NCBI GenBank assembly: GCA_005223045.1
Contig: NJBM01000024.1
Span: 17,281-81,280, forward strand
DNA length: 64,000 nt
DNA from: Planctomycetes bacterium B3_Pla
GTDB taxonomy: Bacteria; Planctomycetota; Phycisphaerae; Sedimentisphaerales; Anaerobacaceae
Direction: 5' to 3'
Below are positions 1 through 10,300 of this stretch, piece by piece. Position 1 is the first letter of the stretch; every line of letters starts with the position of its first letter. The translations under genes and the position numbers were made by a program. Below the pieces are notes generated by a model that was not told the origin of the DNA, did no database searches, and worked only from the letters and a program-made list of their open reading frames with translations.

Positions 1-1
1 T

Positions 2-418
2 CTAATGGTCAGCAACTACGATTTGCTCCCCACGGTTCTCAGCTATCTCGATTTGGCCCGCGAGGCACCGAATGATCCAAGACCGCCCGGCCGGGATTAT
101 TCGGCGGCGTTGAAGGGAAAGACTCTGCTGTGGGATGATATAATCTTTTACGAGTTCGAGAATGTTCGGGCCGTCCGGACCGCTGAATGGAAGTACATCG
201 AGCGGTACGCCGATGGTCCCCATGAATTGTACAATCTCAAGAACGATCCCAACGAGAGGTTCAATCTTTACGGCCAGCCGAAACAGGCCGAGACTCAGAA
301 GAAGCTCCGTGCGCGGCTCTACGATTTTTTCAACCGCTACGCCGATCCGAAATACGATTTGTGGCGCGGCGGACGGTCCAAGACGCACCTGCTTACCGCC
401 AAAGCCTTTGACGGCTGA
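2..418 (+). CDS. Sulfatase, C-terminal fragment (5' end outside window)
   Basis: The reading frame is already open at the left edge, so the first Met at base 5 is probably internal. What remains is about 138 residues. The stretch SNYDLLPTVLSYL and the later HELYNLKNDPNERFNL are typical of the C-terminal part of type I sulfatases (alkaline-phosphatase fold), where the ELYNL-x-DP-x-E motif precedes the last helix. The catalytic C/S-x-P-x-R site lies upstream of the window and cannot be checked. Enzymes of this family remove sulfate esters from glycans in the periplasm. The stop lies 40 bases before the next gene, so the two probably share a transcript. Confidence 0.85.
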   Translation, partial: LMVSNYDLLPTVLSYLDLAREAPNDPRPPGRDYSAALKGKTLLWDDIIFYEFENVRAVRTAEWKYIERYADGPHELYNLKNDPNERFNLYGQPKQAETQKKLRARLYDFFNRYADPKYDLWRGGRSKTHLLTAKAFDG

Positions 419-458
419 GTTCTGATGGCTGTGTCCCGCGATTTTAGGAATGTACTCT

Positions 459-1832
459 ATGAAATCTGGTAGCACAAATCGAAGAGAATTCTTAAAGAGC
501 CTGGGCGGCGCAGCGTTAGGCGTAGCGGGTTTTCCGTATGTCGTCCCATCGTCAGCTCTCGGCGCAGCGGGAACTGTGCCGCCGAGCGAGAAGGTCACGA
601 TGGGATTCATTGGCGTCGGCAGCATGGGCGGTGGGCATCTGCGCACATTCCTCGGATACGACGACGTGCAGGTCATTGCCGTGTGCGACTTGCGCGAAAT
701 GTTCCGCCGCAGGGCCGTCGAGAGAGTCCGGCAAAAGTACGGCGGTAAGGGCTGCGAAGTCTATCGCGATTTTCGCGAGTTGCTCGCGCGTGATGATATT
801 GATGCTGTGACGGTTGTAACGCCGGACCATTGGCACGCTCTTGTAGGTATAGAGGCCGCCCGCAACCGCAAGGACATGTATTACGAAAAGCCGCTGGCTA
901 TGAGCATCGCAGAGGGCAAGGCGGTCCGGGAAGCAGTGAATCGCTACGGCGTCGTTTTCCAGTTCGGCACGCAGCAGCGGTCCGACGAGAAATTCCGCTT
1001 TGCCTGCGAGCTGGCCCGCAATGAGAAGATCGGCAAGCTCCACACGATAATGGTCGGCTCGCACCCGAGCACGACCTGCCCGAATCAGCCGAGCCAGCCG
1101 ACTCCGGCAAAGGACGAGTTCGACTACGACACATGGCTCGGCCCGGCGCCGTGGGCGCCCTATACTTATGAGCGATGCGCTTCCAGAGCTATGGGTACGC
1201 TCGGTATATGGACGCATATCCACGACTATTCCTTAGGCGGCCTCGGCGGCGCATGGGGAATTCACCCGGTGGATATCGCCCAGTGGGCCAACGGAACCGA
1301 CGATACGGGTCCGCTGGAAATAGAGGGCACCGGCGTTATTCCCTCCGACGGCCTCGCCGACACCGCCGTTGAATGGGAGGTCGAGCACATATATGCCAAC
1401 GGCGTCAAGATGATCCATGCGAATACAAAGACCGCCCTGAAGCGCGCGAAGCAATTCTCGCTCCGCAACGGCCTGGGAATTTTGTTTTTGGGCACAGAAG
1501 GCTGGGTCCTGGTGGGCCGGGGATTTATCGACGCCGAGCCGAAGTCCTTACTGACCGCGACAATCGGCCCCGACGAGATTCACCTGCTTCGCAGCAACAA
1601 TCACCGCCGCAATTTCATAGAGTGCGTCAAGAGCAGACAGCAAACAATCTGCCCGGTGGACACCGCCGTCCGCTCCGACACGATCTGCCATCTGGACGAC
1701 ATCGCAATAAGATTGGGCCGCTCGCCCCTAAGGGGCAAGCTCCGCTGGGACCCGCAAGAGGAGAAATTCACCAACGACCAGCAGGCCAACAGAATGCTGA
1801 CCCGCCCCATGCGAAGCCCCTGGCGTCTATGA
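459..1832 (+). CDS. Gfo/Idh/MocA family oxidoreductase with Tat signal
   Basis: NAD(P)-dependent sugar dehydrogenase-type protein. Residues 6-35 form a twin-arginine signal (TNRREFLKSLGGAALGVAG), so it is exported folded with its cofactor. The Rossmann fold follows (TMGFIGVGSMGGGHL), then the conserved EKPLAMSIAEG motif and the alpha/beta C-terminal domain with HRRNFIECVKSR near the end, typical of the large planctomycete clade of this family. An ATG at 450 is in frame, but AGGA at 446-449 is 9 bases before the ATG at 459, which I prefer. It follows the sulfatase closely, in keeping with a glycan-degradation operon. The sugar substrate cannot be read from the sequence. Confidence 0.9.
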   Translation: MKSGSTNRREFLKSLGGAALGVAGFPYVVPSSALGAAGTVPPSEKVTMGFIGVGSMGGGHLRTFLGYDDVQVIAVCDLREMFRRRAVERVRQKYGGKGCEVYRDFRELLARDDIDAVTVVTPDHWHALVGIEAARNRKDMYYEKPLAMSIAEGKAVREAVNRYGVVFQFGTQQRSDEKFRFACELARNEKIGKLHTIMVGSHPSTTCPNQPSQPTPAKDEFDYDTWLGPAPWAPYTYERCASRAMGTLGIWTHIHDYSLGGLGGAWGIHPVDIAQWANGTDDTGPLEIEGTGVIPSDGLADTAVEWEVEHIYANGVKMIHANTKTALKRAKQFSLRNGLGILFLGTEGWVLVGRGFIDAEPKSLLTATIGPDEIHLLRSNNHRRNFIECVKSRQQTICPVDTAVRSDTICHLDDIAIRLGRSPLRGKLRWDPQEEKFTNDQQANRMLTRPMRSPWRL

Positions 1833-1949
1833 GCGTTATGCGAAGTATGAAAAAATCTCAAAGGAACGGAGAAATAAGCAAGGCGTCCTCGCATATCGTA
1901 TAGGGGCTTTGGATTTTTAAAAGAACAGTTGAATAGCTTGAAGAAAGAA

Positions 1950-2789
1950 ATGAAAAAGAGAAAGAATGAAGAAAACGCCTGTAATGCTTTCATTGGGATT
2001 CTCCAGAAGATGAAGGGCGTAACATACGAAATAGTTGAAAGGCCAGAGGAGAAAAATAGAAATACTCCAGATGTTGATTTTATTTTAGCTCCAAGAGATG
2101 AATATGGGCAATCCCCCAGAATTGCTGTTGAACATACTATTGTGGAAGCTCATGAAGAACAAATTGCCTATGTTGAGCAATTATACGGTATTGAAAAGGA
2201 AGTCGATCAGAGATGCCAAGGAAAATTGCCAATTGGCTATTGTTTTAACCTAATTGCTCCGCCCTCTCTCATTGCAAGAATGAACAGAGAGAATAGAGAT
2301 CAATTTGTCGAAGAAATGTCAGGTTGGATTCCTGATGTTGCGAAATCTCTGACTACTGATCAAAAGTCATCACGACCATACAATGAACATGAAGTATCGT
2401 TATGGTGTGTTGGCCCATGTTCAGAAGTGACCAAAAATATTGGCATGATGTCGACGACACCAGAGAATGCCAAAAAGGAAAGACAAGATAGATTCCGCAG
2501 GGCAATTGAAGGAAAATTACCTAAGCTTATTAAGTACAAAGAGAAAGGACTTGCCACTGCGCTTTTGCTGGAAGATGTTAGCTCTGTCCACAGTAGTCCG
2601 GGAGATAACCTGAAGGATCTGATGCGCAGTCAATATCGTTCAGAATTCCGGTCAAAAATAGACTACGTTGTTATATTTATTTCCCAGAAAAAGAAAATGA
2701 TCGTGGGCCTTGTATGGAAAGAAAAATCTAAATTGTATTCAGAAATTCCAGACGACCGCAGGTTCAATACGTTCAAGTTTCAGCAATGA
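1950..2789 (+). CDS. Hypothetical protein, AT-rich orphan
   Basis: I do not recognise this protein. It is about 279 residues from the ATG at 1950 (TTG at 1929 is an alternative), highly charged, with no signal peptide or membrane segment, so probably cytoplasmic. Base composition is clearly more AT-rich than that of the flanking genes (many AAA, GAA, ATT codons), a sign of recent acquisition. The segment TPDVDFILAPRDEYG followed by RIAVEHTIVE has the order D...E-x-T that could fit a degenerate PD-(D/E)xK nuclease core; this is a weak inference. The C-terminal half has a Lys-rich helix and a hydrophobic beta strand (KIDYVVIFIS). It stands alone between a dehydrogenase and the MoxR operon. In the same frame, 55 more sense codons follow its TGA stop. 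Confidence 0.6.
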   Translation: MKKRKNEENACNAFIGILQKMKGVTYEIVERPEEKNRNTPDVDFILAPRDEYGQSPRIAVEHTIVEAHEEQIAYVEQLYGIEKEVDQRCQGKLPIGYCFNLIAPPSLIARMNRENRDQFVEEMSGWIPDVAKSLTTDQKSSRPYNEHEVSLWCVGPCSEVTKNIGMMSTTPENAKKERQDRFRRAIEGKLPKLIKYKEKGLATALLLEDVSSVHSSPGDNLKDLMRSQYRSEFRSKIDYVVIFISQKKKMIVGLVWKEKSKLYSEIPDDRRFNTFKFQQ

Positions 2790-3303
2790 AAAGGCGGCAT
2801 CGGGCAATTCCTGGGATATCTATGGGAACAGTATGAGTCGGTAGGATTTCCTTATTTTGGCGGGCTTATCACTTGCTTTACAGCGTCGACAATTGAGGTT
2901 TTGACCGCCGTAGGCGCGAGGGTGATTACCGCGATTAGCCACTGGTACACTACATGAAACTTGATTCATTTGAAATAAATGCGTTCGAATTGCGACAATT
3001 TGAATGTGGCCTGTTGGTAGCCAGACTCAAGAATTAAAGTAAAGCTTGTGTCATGCTGATCCCTTGGCCGTGGTTATTTCATCTCCTGAGCATCCCGAAG
3101 TCACAATTTGCTGGAATTAGCCGCCTTTTTTTTGTAGAATATGGTGTTGCAACATGCAGAGACCGCAGCATTTATCTCGAAAAACTGAGGAATTTCTGTG
3201 ACAGAATTAGTTGGCTTCCGTCTATTAGGATAGAGACGCAGCATGAGGTCAGGTGCGCCTTGATTTTGGCGAATAGCCGCGGCAGAAATCCGAAAGGATC
3301 AAC
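2790..3303 (+). other. 514-base stretch without a convincing gene
   Basis: Bases 2790-2957 continue the frame of the upstream orphan gene past its TGA for 55 codons, with a hydrophobic run (GFPYFGGLITCF), which may be a decayed 3' part. The rest is AT-rich and holds no gene I can support. A 106-codon frame from 3053 runs into the MoxR start in another frame and has no domain or signal, so I treat it as chance. The leader and promoter of the MoxR operon should lie here, but no clear -35/-10 pair was found. AAAGGA at 3292-3297 serves the MoxR start. Confidence 0.5.
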
Positions 3304-4344
3304 ATGGAACAGACTACCGAGCAGGGAGCAAAGAACGCACAGAATAACAAAACCGTGGACGAGAGCCAATTGATGGCCCGCCTGCATAAGGGTTATGCCA
3401 GCCTGAAGCACCAGATACACAGGGTAATAGTCGGCCAGGATGAAGTGATTGATGCGATGCTGTGCTGCATGCTCGCCGGGGGGCACTGTATCGTTCAGGG
3501 TGTGCCGGGCCTTGCCAAGACGATGATGGTGCATTCGATAGCGGATGCGATGAAGCTGACGTTCAACAGGATTCAGTTCACGCCCGATTTGATGCCGTCG
3601 GACATTATCGGCGCCGATATTATCCAGAGAGACCCCCAGTCGAAGAAAAGGCGATACGAGTTTATCAAGGGGCCGATCTTTGCACACGTGGTCCTGGCCG
3701 ACGAGATAAACCGCACGCCGCCCAAGACGCAGGCGGCGCTATTGCAGGCGATGCAGGAGCGGGAGGTAACTGTTGCCGGCAGGACGTATACGCTTGATGA
3801 GCCGTTTTTTGTTCTCGCAACGCAGAATCCTATCGAGCAGGAAGGGACGTATCCTCTGCCGGAGGCTGCTTTGGACAGATTCATGTTCATGATCTACATC
3901 GACTATCCCACGGCCAGGGAAGAGCACATGATAGTCAAACAGACCACCACGAGAAAGAAGGTGTCCGCTCAGCAGGTGCTCGGCAGAAATGACATGGTGC
4001 TGTTCCAGGAGATTGTTCGTATGGCGCCGGTTAGTGATGTGCTGATAGCGTATTGTATCAAACTGACCCGCGCGACCAGGCCGAACGATCCGCTTGCCAC
4101 GCCGATGGTCAAGCAGTATCTAAAATGGGGCGCCGGCCCGAGGTCGGGGCAGTTTATGACGCTCGGCGCGAAGGCAAAGGCGCTGATAGAGGGGCGCGTT
4201 ACGCCGAGCCTTGAAGACGTGCAGGTTGTAAGCAAGCTCGTGCTCAGGCATCGTGTTATTCCCAACTTCAACGCCGAGGCCGACGGCATCAGCGTCGAAG
4301 GGATTCTTGACGATCTCGTCGAGAACGTGCCGTTGCCGAAATGA
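3304..4344 (+). CDS. MoxR family AAA+ ATPase
   Basis: First gene of a seven-gene operon. MoxR ATPases act as chaperones that mature or activate partner proteins carrying von Willebrand A (VWA) domains. Walker A is GVPGLAKT at residues 66-73, the Walker B acidic pair is in VVLADEIN at 133-134, and the sensor region LATQNPIEQEGTYPLPEAALDRF is characteristic of MoxR. The C-terminal AAA lid ends at ENVPLPK. Length (346 residues) is normal. AAAGGA lies a few bases before the ATG. Three downstream genes encode DxSxS-type proteins, the expected partners. Confidence 0.95.
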   Translation: MEQTTEQGAKNAQNNKTVDESQLMARLHKGYASLKHQIHRVIVGQDEVIDAMLCCMLAGGHCIVQGVPGLAKTMMVHSIADAMKLTFNRIQFTPDLMPSDIIGADIIQRDPQSKKRRYEFIKGPIFAHVVLADEINRTPPKTQAALLQAMQEREVTVAGRTYTLDEPFFVLATQNPIEQEGTYPLPEAALDRFMFMIYIDYPTAREEHMIVKQTTTRKKVSAQQVLGRNDMVLFQEIVRMAPVSDVLIAYCIKLTRATRPNDPLATPMVKQYLKWGAGPRSGQFMTLGAKAKALIEGRVTPSLEDVQVVSKLVLRHRVIPNFNAEADGISVEGILDDLVENVPLPK

Positions 4345-4389
4345 CCCGCACGAAAATCGGCGGGGATTTGTTTTACGGGGCTTAAAGAA

Positions 4390-5286
4390 GTGAAAGCCAG
4401 CCGCAAGTATCTTGACCCGGTGTTCCTGAGCAAGCTCGGGAATATGGACCTTGTTGCCCGCTGTGCGGTGGAGGGTTTCTTTTCGGGGCTGCATCCGAGT
4501 CCGTTTCACGGCTTTAGCGTCGAATACAGTGACCATCGGGAATATCATCAGGGCGACGAGCTGAAATTTGTCGATTGGAAGCTTTTCGGCCGGAGCGACA
4601 AACTGTACATAAAACAGTTCCAGCAGGAGACGAACACGACGGCCTACATTCTGCTGGATTGCAGCAAGAGCATGTCGTTTGCCGGCGGCGGCGCGGTCAG
4701 TAAGATGGACTACGGCTCCTTTCTCGCGGCGGCGCTTAGCTACCTGATGCTCGGTCAAAGCGACAGCACTTCCCTGGTATTGTTTGCCGAGAGAGTAGTA
4801 AAGCGCATCCCGGCCCGGTCAAGACGCACGCATCTGAACACGATTTTAGCAGCTCTACAATACAACAAGCCTGCCGGACAGACTAATCTGGCCGATGTTC
4901 TTCGCACGATTGCCGAGACCACAAAAAGGCGGGGAATTGTCATTTTGATTTCCGATTTGCTTGATGACGAGGTTGATATTTACAAAGGCCTGGCGCATCT
5001 GAAGTTTCTCAAGCACGATGTGATTGTTTTTCACACCATGGATCATCAGGAGCTTAATCTTGATTACGAGGGGCTGATTCAGTTTGAAGACTTGGAATCC
5101 AAAGCGAAGATGCGGACGTTCCCGCAATCTCTGCGGGACGGCTATCGGCAGCGTGTGGCCGAGTTCCTGGATGACATAGAACGAACCACCGGCAACAGCG
5201 GCATAGATTATTGTCTGCTCGATACTTCCGAGCCTCTGGATAGAGCGTTGGTGGCGTATTTGGCCAAGCGAAAGAGAATGATGTGA
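4390..5286 (+). CDS. DUF58 domain protein (MoxR partner)
   Basis: DUF58 proteins accompany MoxR ATPases and contain a VWA-like fold. The family signature is seen at residues 45-80 (EYSDHREYHQGDELKFVDW then a basic stretch) followed by a metal-site-like motif DCSKSMS at 90-96. No transmembrane segment is present, so it is cytosolic or membrane-associated. The start is GTG at 4390, 45 bases after the MoxR stop, with only a weak purine-rich ribosome site (AAAGAA). It overlaps the next gene by 4 bases, indicating translational coupling. Confidence 0.92.
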   Translation: MKASRKYLDPVFLSKLGNMDLVARCAVEGFFSGLHPSPFHGFSVEYSDHREYHQGDELKFVDWKLFGRSDKLYIKQFQQETNTTAYILLDCSKSMSFAGGGAVSKMDYGSFLAAALSYLMLGQSDSTSLVLFAERVVKRIPARSRRTHLNTILAALQYNKPAGQTNLADVLRTIAETTKRRGIVILISDLLDDEVDIYKGLAHLKFLKHDVIVFHTMDHQELNLDYEGLIQFEDLESKAKMRTFPQSLRDGYRQRVAEFLDDIERTTGNSGIDYCLLDTSEPLDRALVAYLAKRKRMM

Positions 5287-7349
5287 GTTTTGTAGAGTGG
5301 ATATTCCTGTTCGGAGGGCTGGCGGTGGCCGGGCCGGTGGTCGCCCACCTGCTGGCCAGACCGCGATTCAGGCGGTTGCCGTTCACTATGCTGCGGTTTC
5401 TGCATACCGGCCAGATCGAGAGCCAATCCCGGCGAAAGCTGCGCGACCTGCTGATATTGCTGCTTCGCTGCGCGATAATCGTTTTGATCGCCATGCTTTT
5501 TGCCCGGCCGCTTTTGCACGTCAGCCGCAATCCGCAGCAGGCAAGGTCCGTTCATTTCCTCGGCTTAGATAATTCGATGTCAATGGCGTACTCCGACGAA
5601 GGCGGCAGCTACTTTGACAATATGGTCGATTCGGCAATTGACCATATCCGATCGGCAGGGGCCGGTCCCGGCGCGCCGGAGTTCAATATTTGTGCCCTGG
5701 CATCGGGCGATTGGGCGCAGGGCTTAACTAAAGAACAGGCATTAGCTGAGGTCAAGGCGTTGAAAATCGAGCCGGGTAGCGCAAGAGTCAACGATTTTCT
5801 TTCAGGCCTGAGCCAGGCCATCCGCACGGAGTATCTGGACGCCGAGATTTCGGTCACGGTTCTGAGTGATTTTACACCGGCTACGCTGAGGCAGTTCATC
5901 AGTGTCGAGGAACCTGCTGCGGTCGATGAGGTTGACTACGAGCCTATTGTCTCGCCGGAACTCGTCAACAATGCCGCGATAGTAGATGCCCGGGTCGTCG
6001 GCGTTGCCGAGGGCAAACTAACGATAAACGCTGCCGTCATCAATTATGGCGAGGTTGAGCAAAACCGGCGGTTGACAGCTAAGACGGGGCCGGATAAGTC
6101 GGTCCCGATAGACATAAATCTGTCCGCAAATGAACGCAGGACATATCAGGTGCAGTTGGACGTCGGCGCTGCCGGGCGGGAGCAGGTTTTCCTGCCCGTA
6201 GAACTGAGCCTGTCAGGCGGCGACGGCCTGAAAGAGGACGATACGTTTTACCTGGCGGTTTCGATGCCGGGGCAGAAGGACGTGAATATTCTTCTGGCCG
6301 GTGACAGTGCGAACGAAATGTTCCTGCTGAAAACCGCGATTGATACTCTGTCGCGGATGAGCCAGTACGATACTCTTAAAGTCAAACAGGTTTTGACCGG
6401 TGAGCTTGCTCGGTCGGATTTTGACTGGACCGATGTAGTAGTCTGCTCGACGATAGCGGACCAGTTGGGTTACCTGGCCTCAAACCTGGAAGATTTCGTG
6501 AAGACCGGTGGCAGGTTTGTTTGCTTTGTGAGGAAGGCTGTCGCGGCTGATGCGGCCAGGCAGTTGTGGCAGCGGCGTGTTCTTGCGGCCCTGCCGGGTG
6601 GGTACATTGGCGAGCGACCGTATCTGCACCCGAAGCCCTCCAGCAGTCGTGCTTACGGCGTTGACAATGTTGCCGCAAGGTCTCTGGCCAATTACAGACT
6701 CGACAAGATTCTCTTGAAAGGCTACCTGAAGTGCGAGCCGCATCCTGAGAGCACGTGCCTCTGGCAGTTTCAGAACGGCTCCGGATTTGTTTATTTGAAG
6801 CGTCACGGCAGCGGCGTATCCATTTTTGTCAATACCAGCGTTGATGATTCGCTTGGGTCTCTGGCAAAATCAAATGCGGCTGTTGCCTTTTGTCGCTATC
6901 TGCTGGGTCCGAGCAATCGGATCGGCCAGCACAGTTTCGCACTTGGCGAGCGAGTAATGCTGCCGGTTCCTGATGGGTGGAACTCATCTGCCGGACAAAG
7001 GCAGTTCTGGGTTGAAACGTGCGACGGCAAGAAACGCCGTGCCGCTTTAACGGACTCTTTCCTTGCCGTTGCCGACCCGGCCGGCATCGGCTGGGTAAAG
7101 ACGTTGGGCAAGCCAACAATTTGTGCAGGCGTTAATCTGCCGCAGGGCGAGACGGATATGACCAGGCCGGCCGTTGCGGAAGTAGGCAAGATTATAAGCC
7201 GGGTATTTACAACCGGCGCCGAAAGGGACGTCTCTACGGCCGACATTCTCAGCGACACCAAACGCAGGCCTCTGTGGAGGATGTTTGCCTGGGCAATAAT
7301 TCTGCTGCTCGTGGCCGAACCGGTCGTTGCGAGCCGGCTAAAACGATAG
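5283..7349 (+). CDS. BatA-like membrane protein with VWA domain
   Basis: The N-terminal 80 residues form the BatA/aerotolerance-regulator membrane module: one helix at 4-24, then the basic RRLPFTMLRFL stretch and a second helix at 57-76. A VWA-type metal site DNSMS is at 96-100. The middle (about 210-320) looks like beta-sandwich domains, followed by a Rossmann-like segment (VNILLAGDSANEMFLL), and a last helix near 668-683. The bulk should face the periplasm. GTG start at 5283 shares four bases (GTGA) with the DUF58 stop. Such proteins are typical third members of MoxR operons in Planctomycetes; the precise role is not known. Confidence 0.88.
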   Translation: MSFVEWIFLFGGLAVAGPVVAHLLARPRFRRLPFTMLRFLHTGQIESQSRRKLRDLLILLLRCAIIVLIAMLFARPLLHVSRNPQQARSVHFLGLDNSMSMAYSDEGGSYFDNMVDSAIDHIRSAGAGPGAPEFNICALASGDWAQGLTKEQALAEVKALKIEPGSARVNDFLSGLSQAIRTEYLDAEISVTVLSDFTPATLRQFISVEEPAAVDEVDYEPIVSPELVNNAAIVDARVVGVAEGKLTINAAVINYGEVEQNRRLTAKTGPDKSVPIDINLSANERRTYQVQLDVGAAGREQVFLPVELSLSGGDGLKEDDTFYLAVSMPGQKDVNILLAGDSANEMFLLKTAIDTLSRMSQYDTLKVKQVLTGELARSDFDWTDVVVCSTIADQLGYLASNLEDFVKTGGRFVCFVRKAVAADAARQLWQRRVLAALPGGYIGERPYLHPKPSSSRAYGVDNVAARSLANYRLDKILLKGYLKCEPHPESTCLWQFQNGSGFVYLKRHGSGVSIFVNTSVDDSLGSLAKSNAAVAFCRYLLGPSNRIGQHSFALGERVMLPVPDGWNSSAGQRQFWVETCDGKKRRAALTDSFLAVADPAGIGWVKTLGKPTICAGVNLPQGETDMTRPAVAEVGKIISRVFTTGAERDVSTADILSDTKRRPLWRMFAWAIILLLVAEPVVASRLKR

Positions 7350-7362
7350 ACAAGACTTAGAT

Positions 7363-10300
7363 ATGACTAAAACTGCCGAACATAAACTAAACGCTCTGGT
7401 TGCCCGAGTTGGAAAGGTCAGGCGATGGCTTGTGACGCTGGCGATCCTGAAGGTCGCCGCGTTGTGCCTGATCTTTGTCTCGCTGTACGTTGGGGTATAT
7501 GCGTGGCTCGACCACCGGCTCAACTTTGACCAGGTCGGCAGAATCATAGCGTTTGTTTTGCTGGTCGCAGGGCTTGTTCTGATATTCCAAAGGTTGACGA
7601 GATTGTTGCTAAGGCACATATCGTGCAGCGGCGCCGCAAATTACATCGAGAACAGGATGAGCTTTGACCAGCAGCTTGTCACGGCTATCGAATATCACGA
7701 GAACAAGCAGGAATATCCATATTCCAGGGCGCTTGCCGAGCAGCTTGTTCTGCGCGTTGATGAAGACAGCAGAGAATTCAAACTGGATTCAACTGTCGAG
7801 AAATGGCAGGGATATGCCCTCGGAGCAATCATTCTGATCGGGCTTGCCGTCGCCTGGTTTTATGTTCGCGACAACTATGTTTACTTCTCCTCATACTTTG
7901 CCCGGCTCACCCTTCCGGTGGCCGCTGTCGAGCCGTTGCCGGCAACGACTCTGGAATCACTCACCAAAGACATAGTCGCCGAGCCGGATTCCGAGGTGAC
8001 ATTTGCAGCCGAGATCGAAGGGCGCGTGCCGGAATTCGGCAAGTTCGTAGTAGCCAGGATTGATGCGGCACAGGAAGGCCAGGACGGCGCGCCTGAGCAG
8101 ATGCAAGTACGACCGGGCCTCGCCGGAGAAGAAGCGCCGCGGTTCGAGGCGTCCAGATCCTTCCCGGAAGCCGGCCGGTTCAAGTACCGTTTTGAGACTA
8201 GTTCAGCTTCCACAGACTGGCATGAGCTGACCATCTGTCCGTCGCCGCAAATAGAGAGTATGACGGCCAACGTGACGTTGCCGCAAAGGCCCGGCAGAAA
8301 AAAGTGGGTCAAACCCTATTCCGAACAGATTGAGAACAACAATCTGCAAGTTGTTCGCGGCAGCGGCGTAACACTTGACATCCAGGCCGATGACAAGCTC
8401 AAAGAGGTTGCAGTGACCGGGCTTGACGGCAAGACTATAACCAGACAGTTGAACGGGGCAGAACAGTTCAGCTTCCACTTCACAGCAGACAGGCAAGGCT
8501 CGATAAAATTCGACCTTGTCAACGAGCAGGGCCTGGCCAACGACGGTCTGCCCGATTTAGAGGTGATAGTCAAGACGGATGAGCCTCCGCAATTCAAGCT
8601 GATTTCGCCGGACGGCGACTACCTGGCGACCGACGTTGCAAGCGTGCCGATAAGGTTCAAGATAACCGACGACTTCGGCCTGGATTCTGCAAAGCTGTGC
8701 CTGGAAATACCGGGCCGACAGCCGCAGGAGCTAACGATTCCGCTCGAAGAAGGGGCCAGGAGCAAGGAGCATAGCTATACGATAGAATTGGAAGAGTACA
8801 AATTGACTGTTGGCGACAGCATCCTGTTTCATGCCGAAGCAACGGACATTGACACAGGCTCGGCGCCGGCAGGACGGACGTCGAGCAGCGATATGTACTT
8901 CATCGAGATCAGGCCCTATCGGCAGAGCTGGCGTCCCAGGCCCGGCGGAGGTCCGGGGCAGGGAGGAATGCCGCCTCCGGTCGAGCTTCTCAATATTCTC
9001 GAATATACTCGCGCGATACTGAAGAAGACATGGGCCATCGCCGGCAAGCCGAATCTCACAGAGCGGGATCGGTCCGCGCTGGATTCTATAGACAACGATG
9101 TCCGGTATTGCGTCGAGCAACTGGCGCTTATTCGCGATGATTCGGAGTACGGATTTAACGACCGTCAAAAGGCTGTGCTCAACGGCGTCTTGCGCTATTT
9201 TGAACAGGCAAGCGGATACCTGGCTGAGCATAATGCGCCTTCTGCGATAGTGCCTGAAAAAGATGCTTATCGCCTTTTGCGCAAGTTCATACTCGAACTC
9301 GAGCTTCAGTGGAATCCACCCAGCAGCGGCCAGGGCCAACAGCCGCAAAAGCCTGACAGCGTGAAATTGCAGGAAATGCCGGATTTTTCAAAGTATGAAA
9401 AGGAGCGTATCGAGGGCGAATTGAAAAAAGTACAGCAGAAGTTAGAGAAGCTGACGCAGGAGCAGAAGAGCTTGAAACGGACCTTTGAAAACTTTCTCGA
9501 ACAGCAGGCCGAGAAGAAAGAAGCTGCACAAAAAACAACGGATGACAAATCATCGGCTGCCGGCGCCGAAAAACAGGCTCAGGATAAAGCAAACGGCAGC
9601 CGGCAAAGCAAAACGAGCACCGGCCAAGAAGACGCAAGCTCTTCAGGCGGACAAAGCGGCGGCGGCAAACAGGACTCGGCCGAAAGCCAGAGTGCTTCAA
9701 AGAGTGCCGGTGCGGCAGAGGGAAAAAGTGCCGCGGGCGACCCCAGCACAGACGACAAGCAAAAGGCGGTCGGGAAAGAGAGTGATTCGGCTGATGAGAG
9801 TGCTTCGGATAGCCAGGGTGCCAGCAGCAAACAGGATTCTGCCGAAGGCCGGAGTGCCTCGAAGAGTGACAGTGCCGGAGAAGGCAAGAGTACTTCGGAA
9901 AGCCAAGGCGCTGGCGACGAGCAGGATCCGGCCGAAGGCCCGAGCGGATCGGAAAATAAGAATGCCGGTGAAGGCGACAACTCATCGGATGGTCCCGATG
10001 GAAATGACAAGCAGAATGCTGCTACAAGCCGGAGTGGCTCTGAAGGTCAACGTTCCGAAGAAGGCGAGGGTGCCTTGGGCAGTCAAGGTGGTGGGGATAA
10101 GCAGGACGGTGAGAGTCAAAGTGCCTCAGAAGGCAAAAGTGCCGGCAAGGGAAAAAGTGTCGCTGGCAGTTCCCGGATGGGTGAACAGCAGAATGCCGCC
10201 GGGAGCCGGGACGGCTCCGAAGGGCAAAGTTCCGGAGAAGACAAGAGTGCTTCGGATGGTCGCAGTTCCGGCAATGGGTCAGGTGCGGACGAATCTCGAA

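Noticed and set aside
2..1223. Long antisense frames opposite the sulfatase and Gfo/Idh genes
   Set aside because: They mirror codon bias of the strong plus-strand genes, have no ribosome site, signal or known domain.
3053..3373. 106-codon frame upstream of MoxR
   Set aside because: It overlaps the MoxR start in another frame and shows no recognisable motif or good ribosome site.
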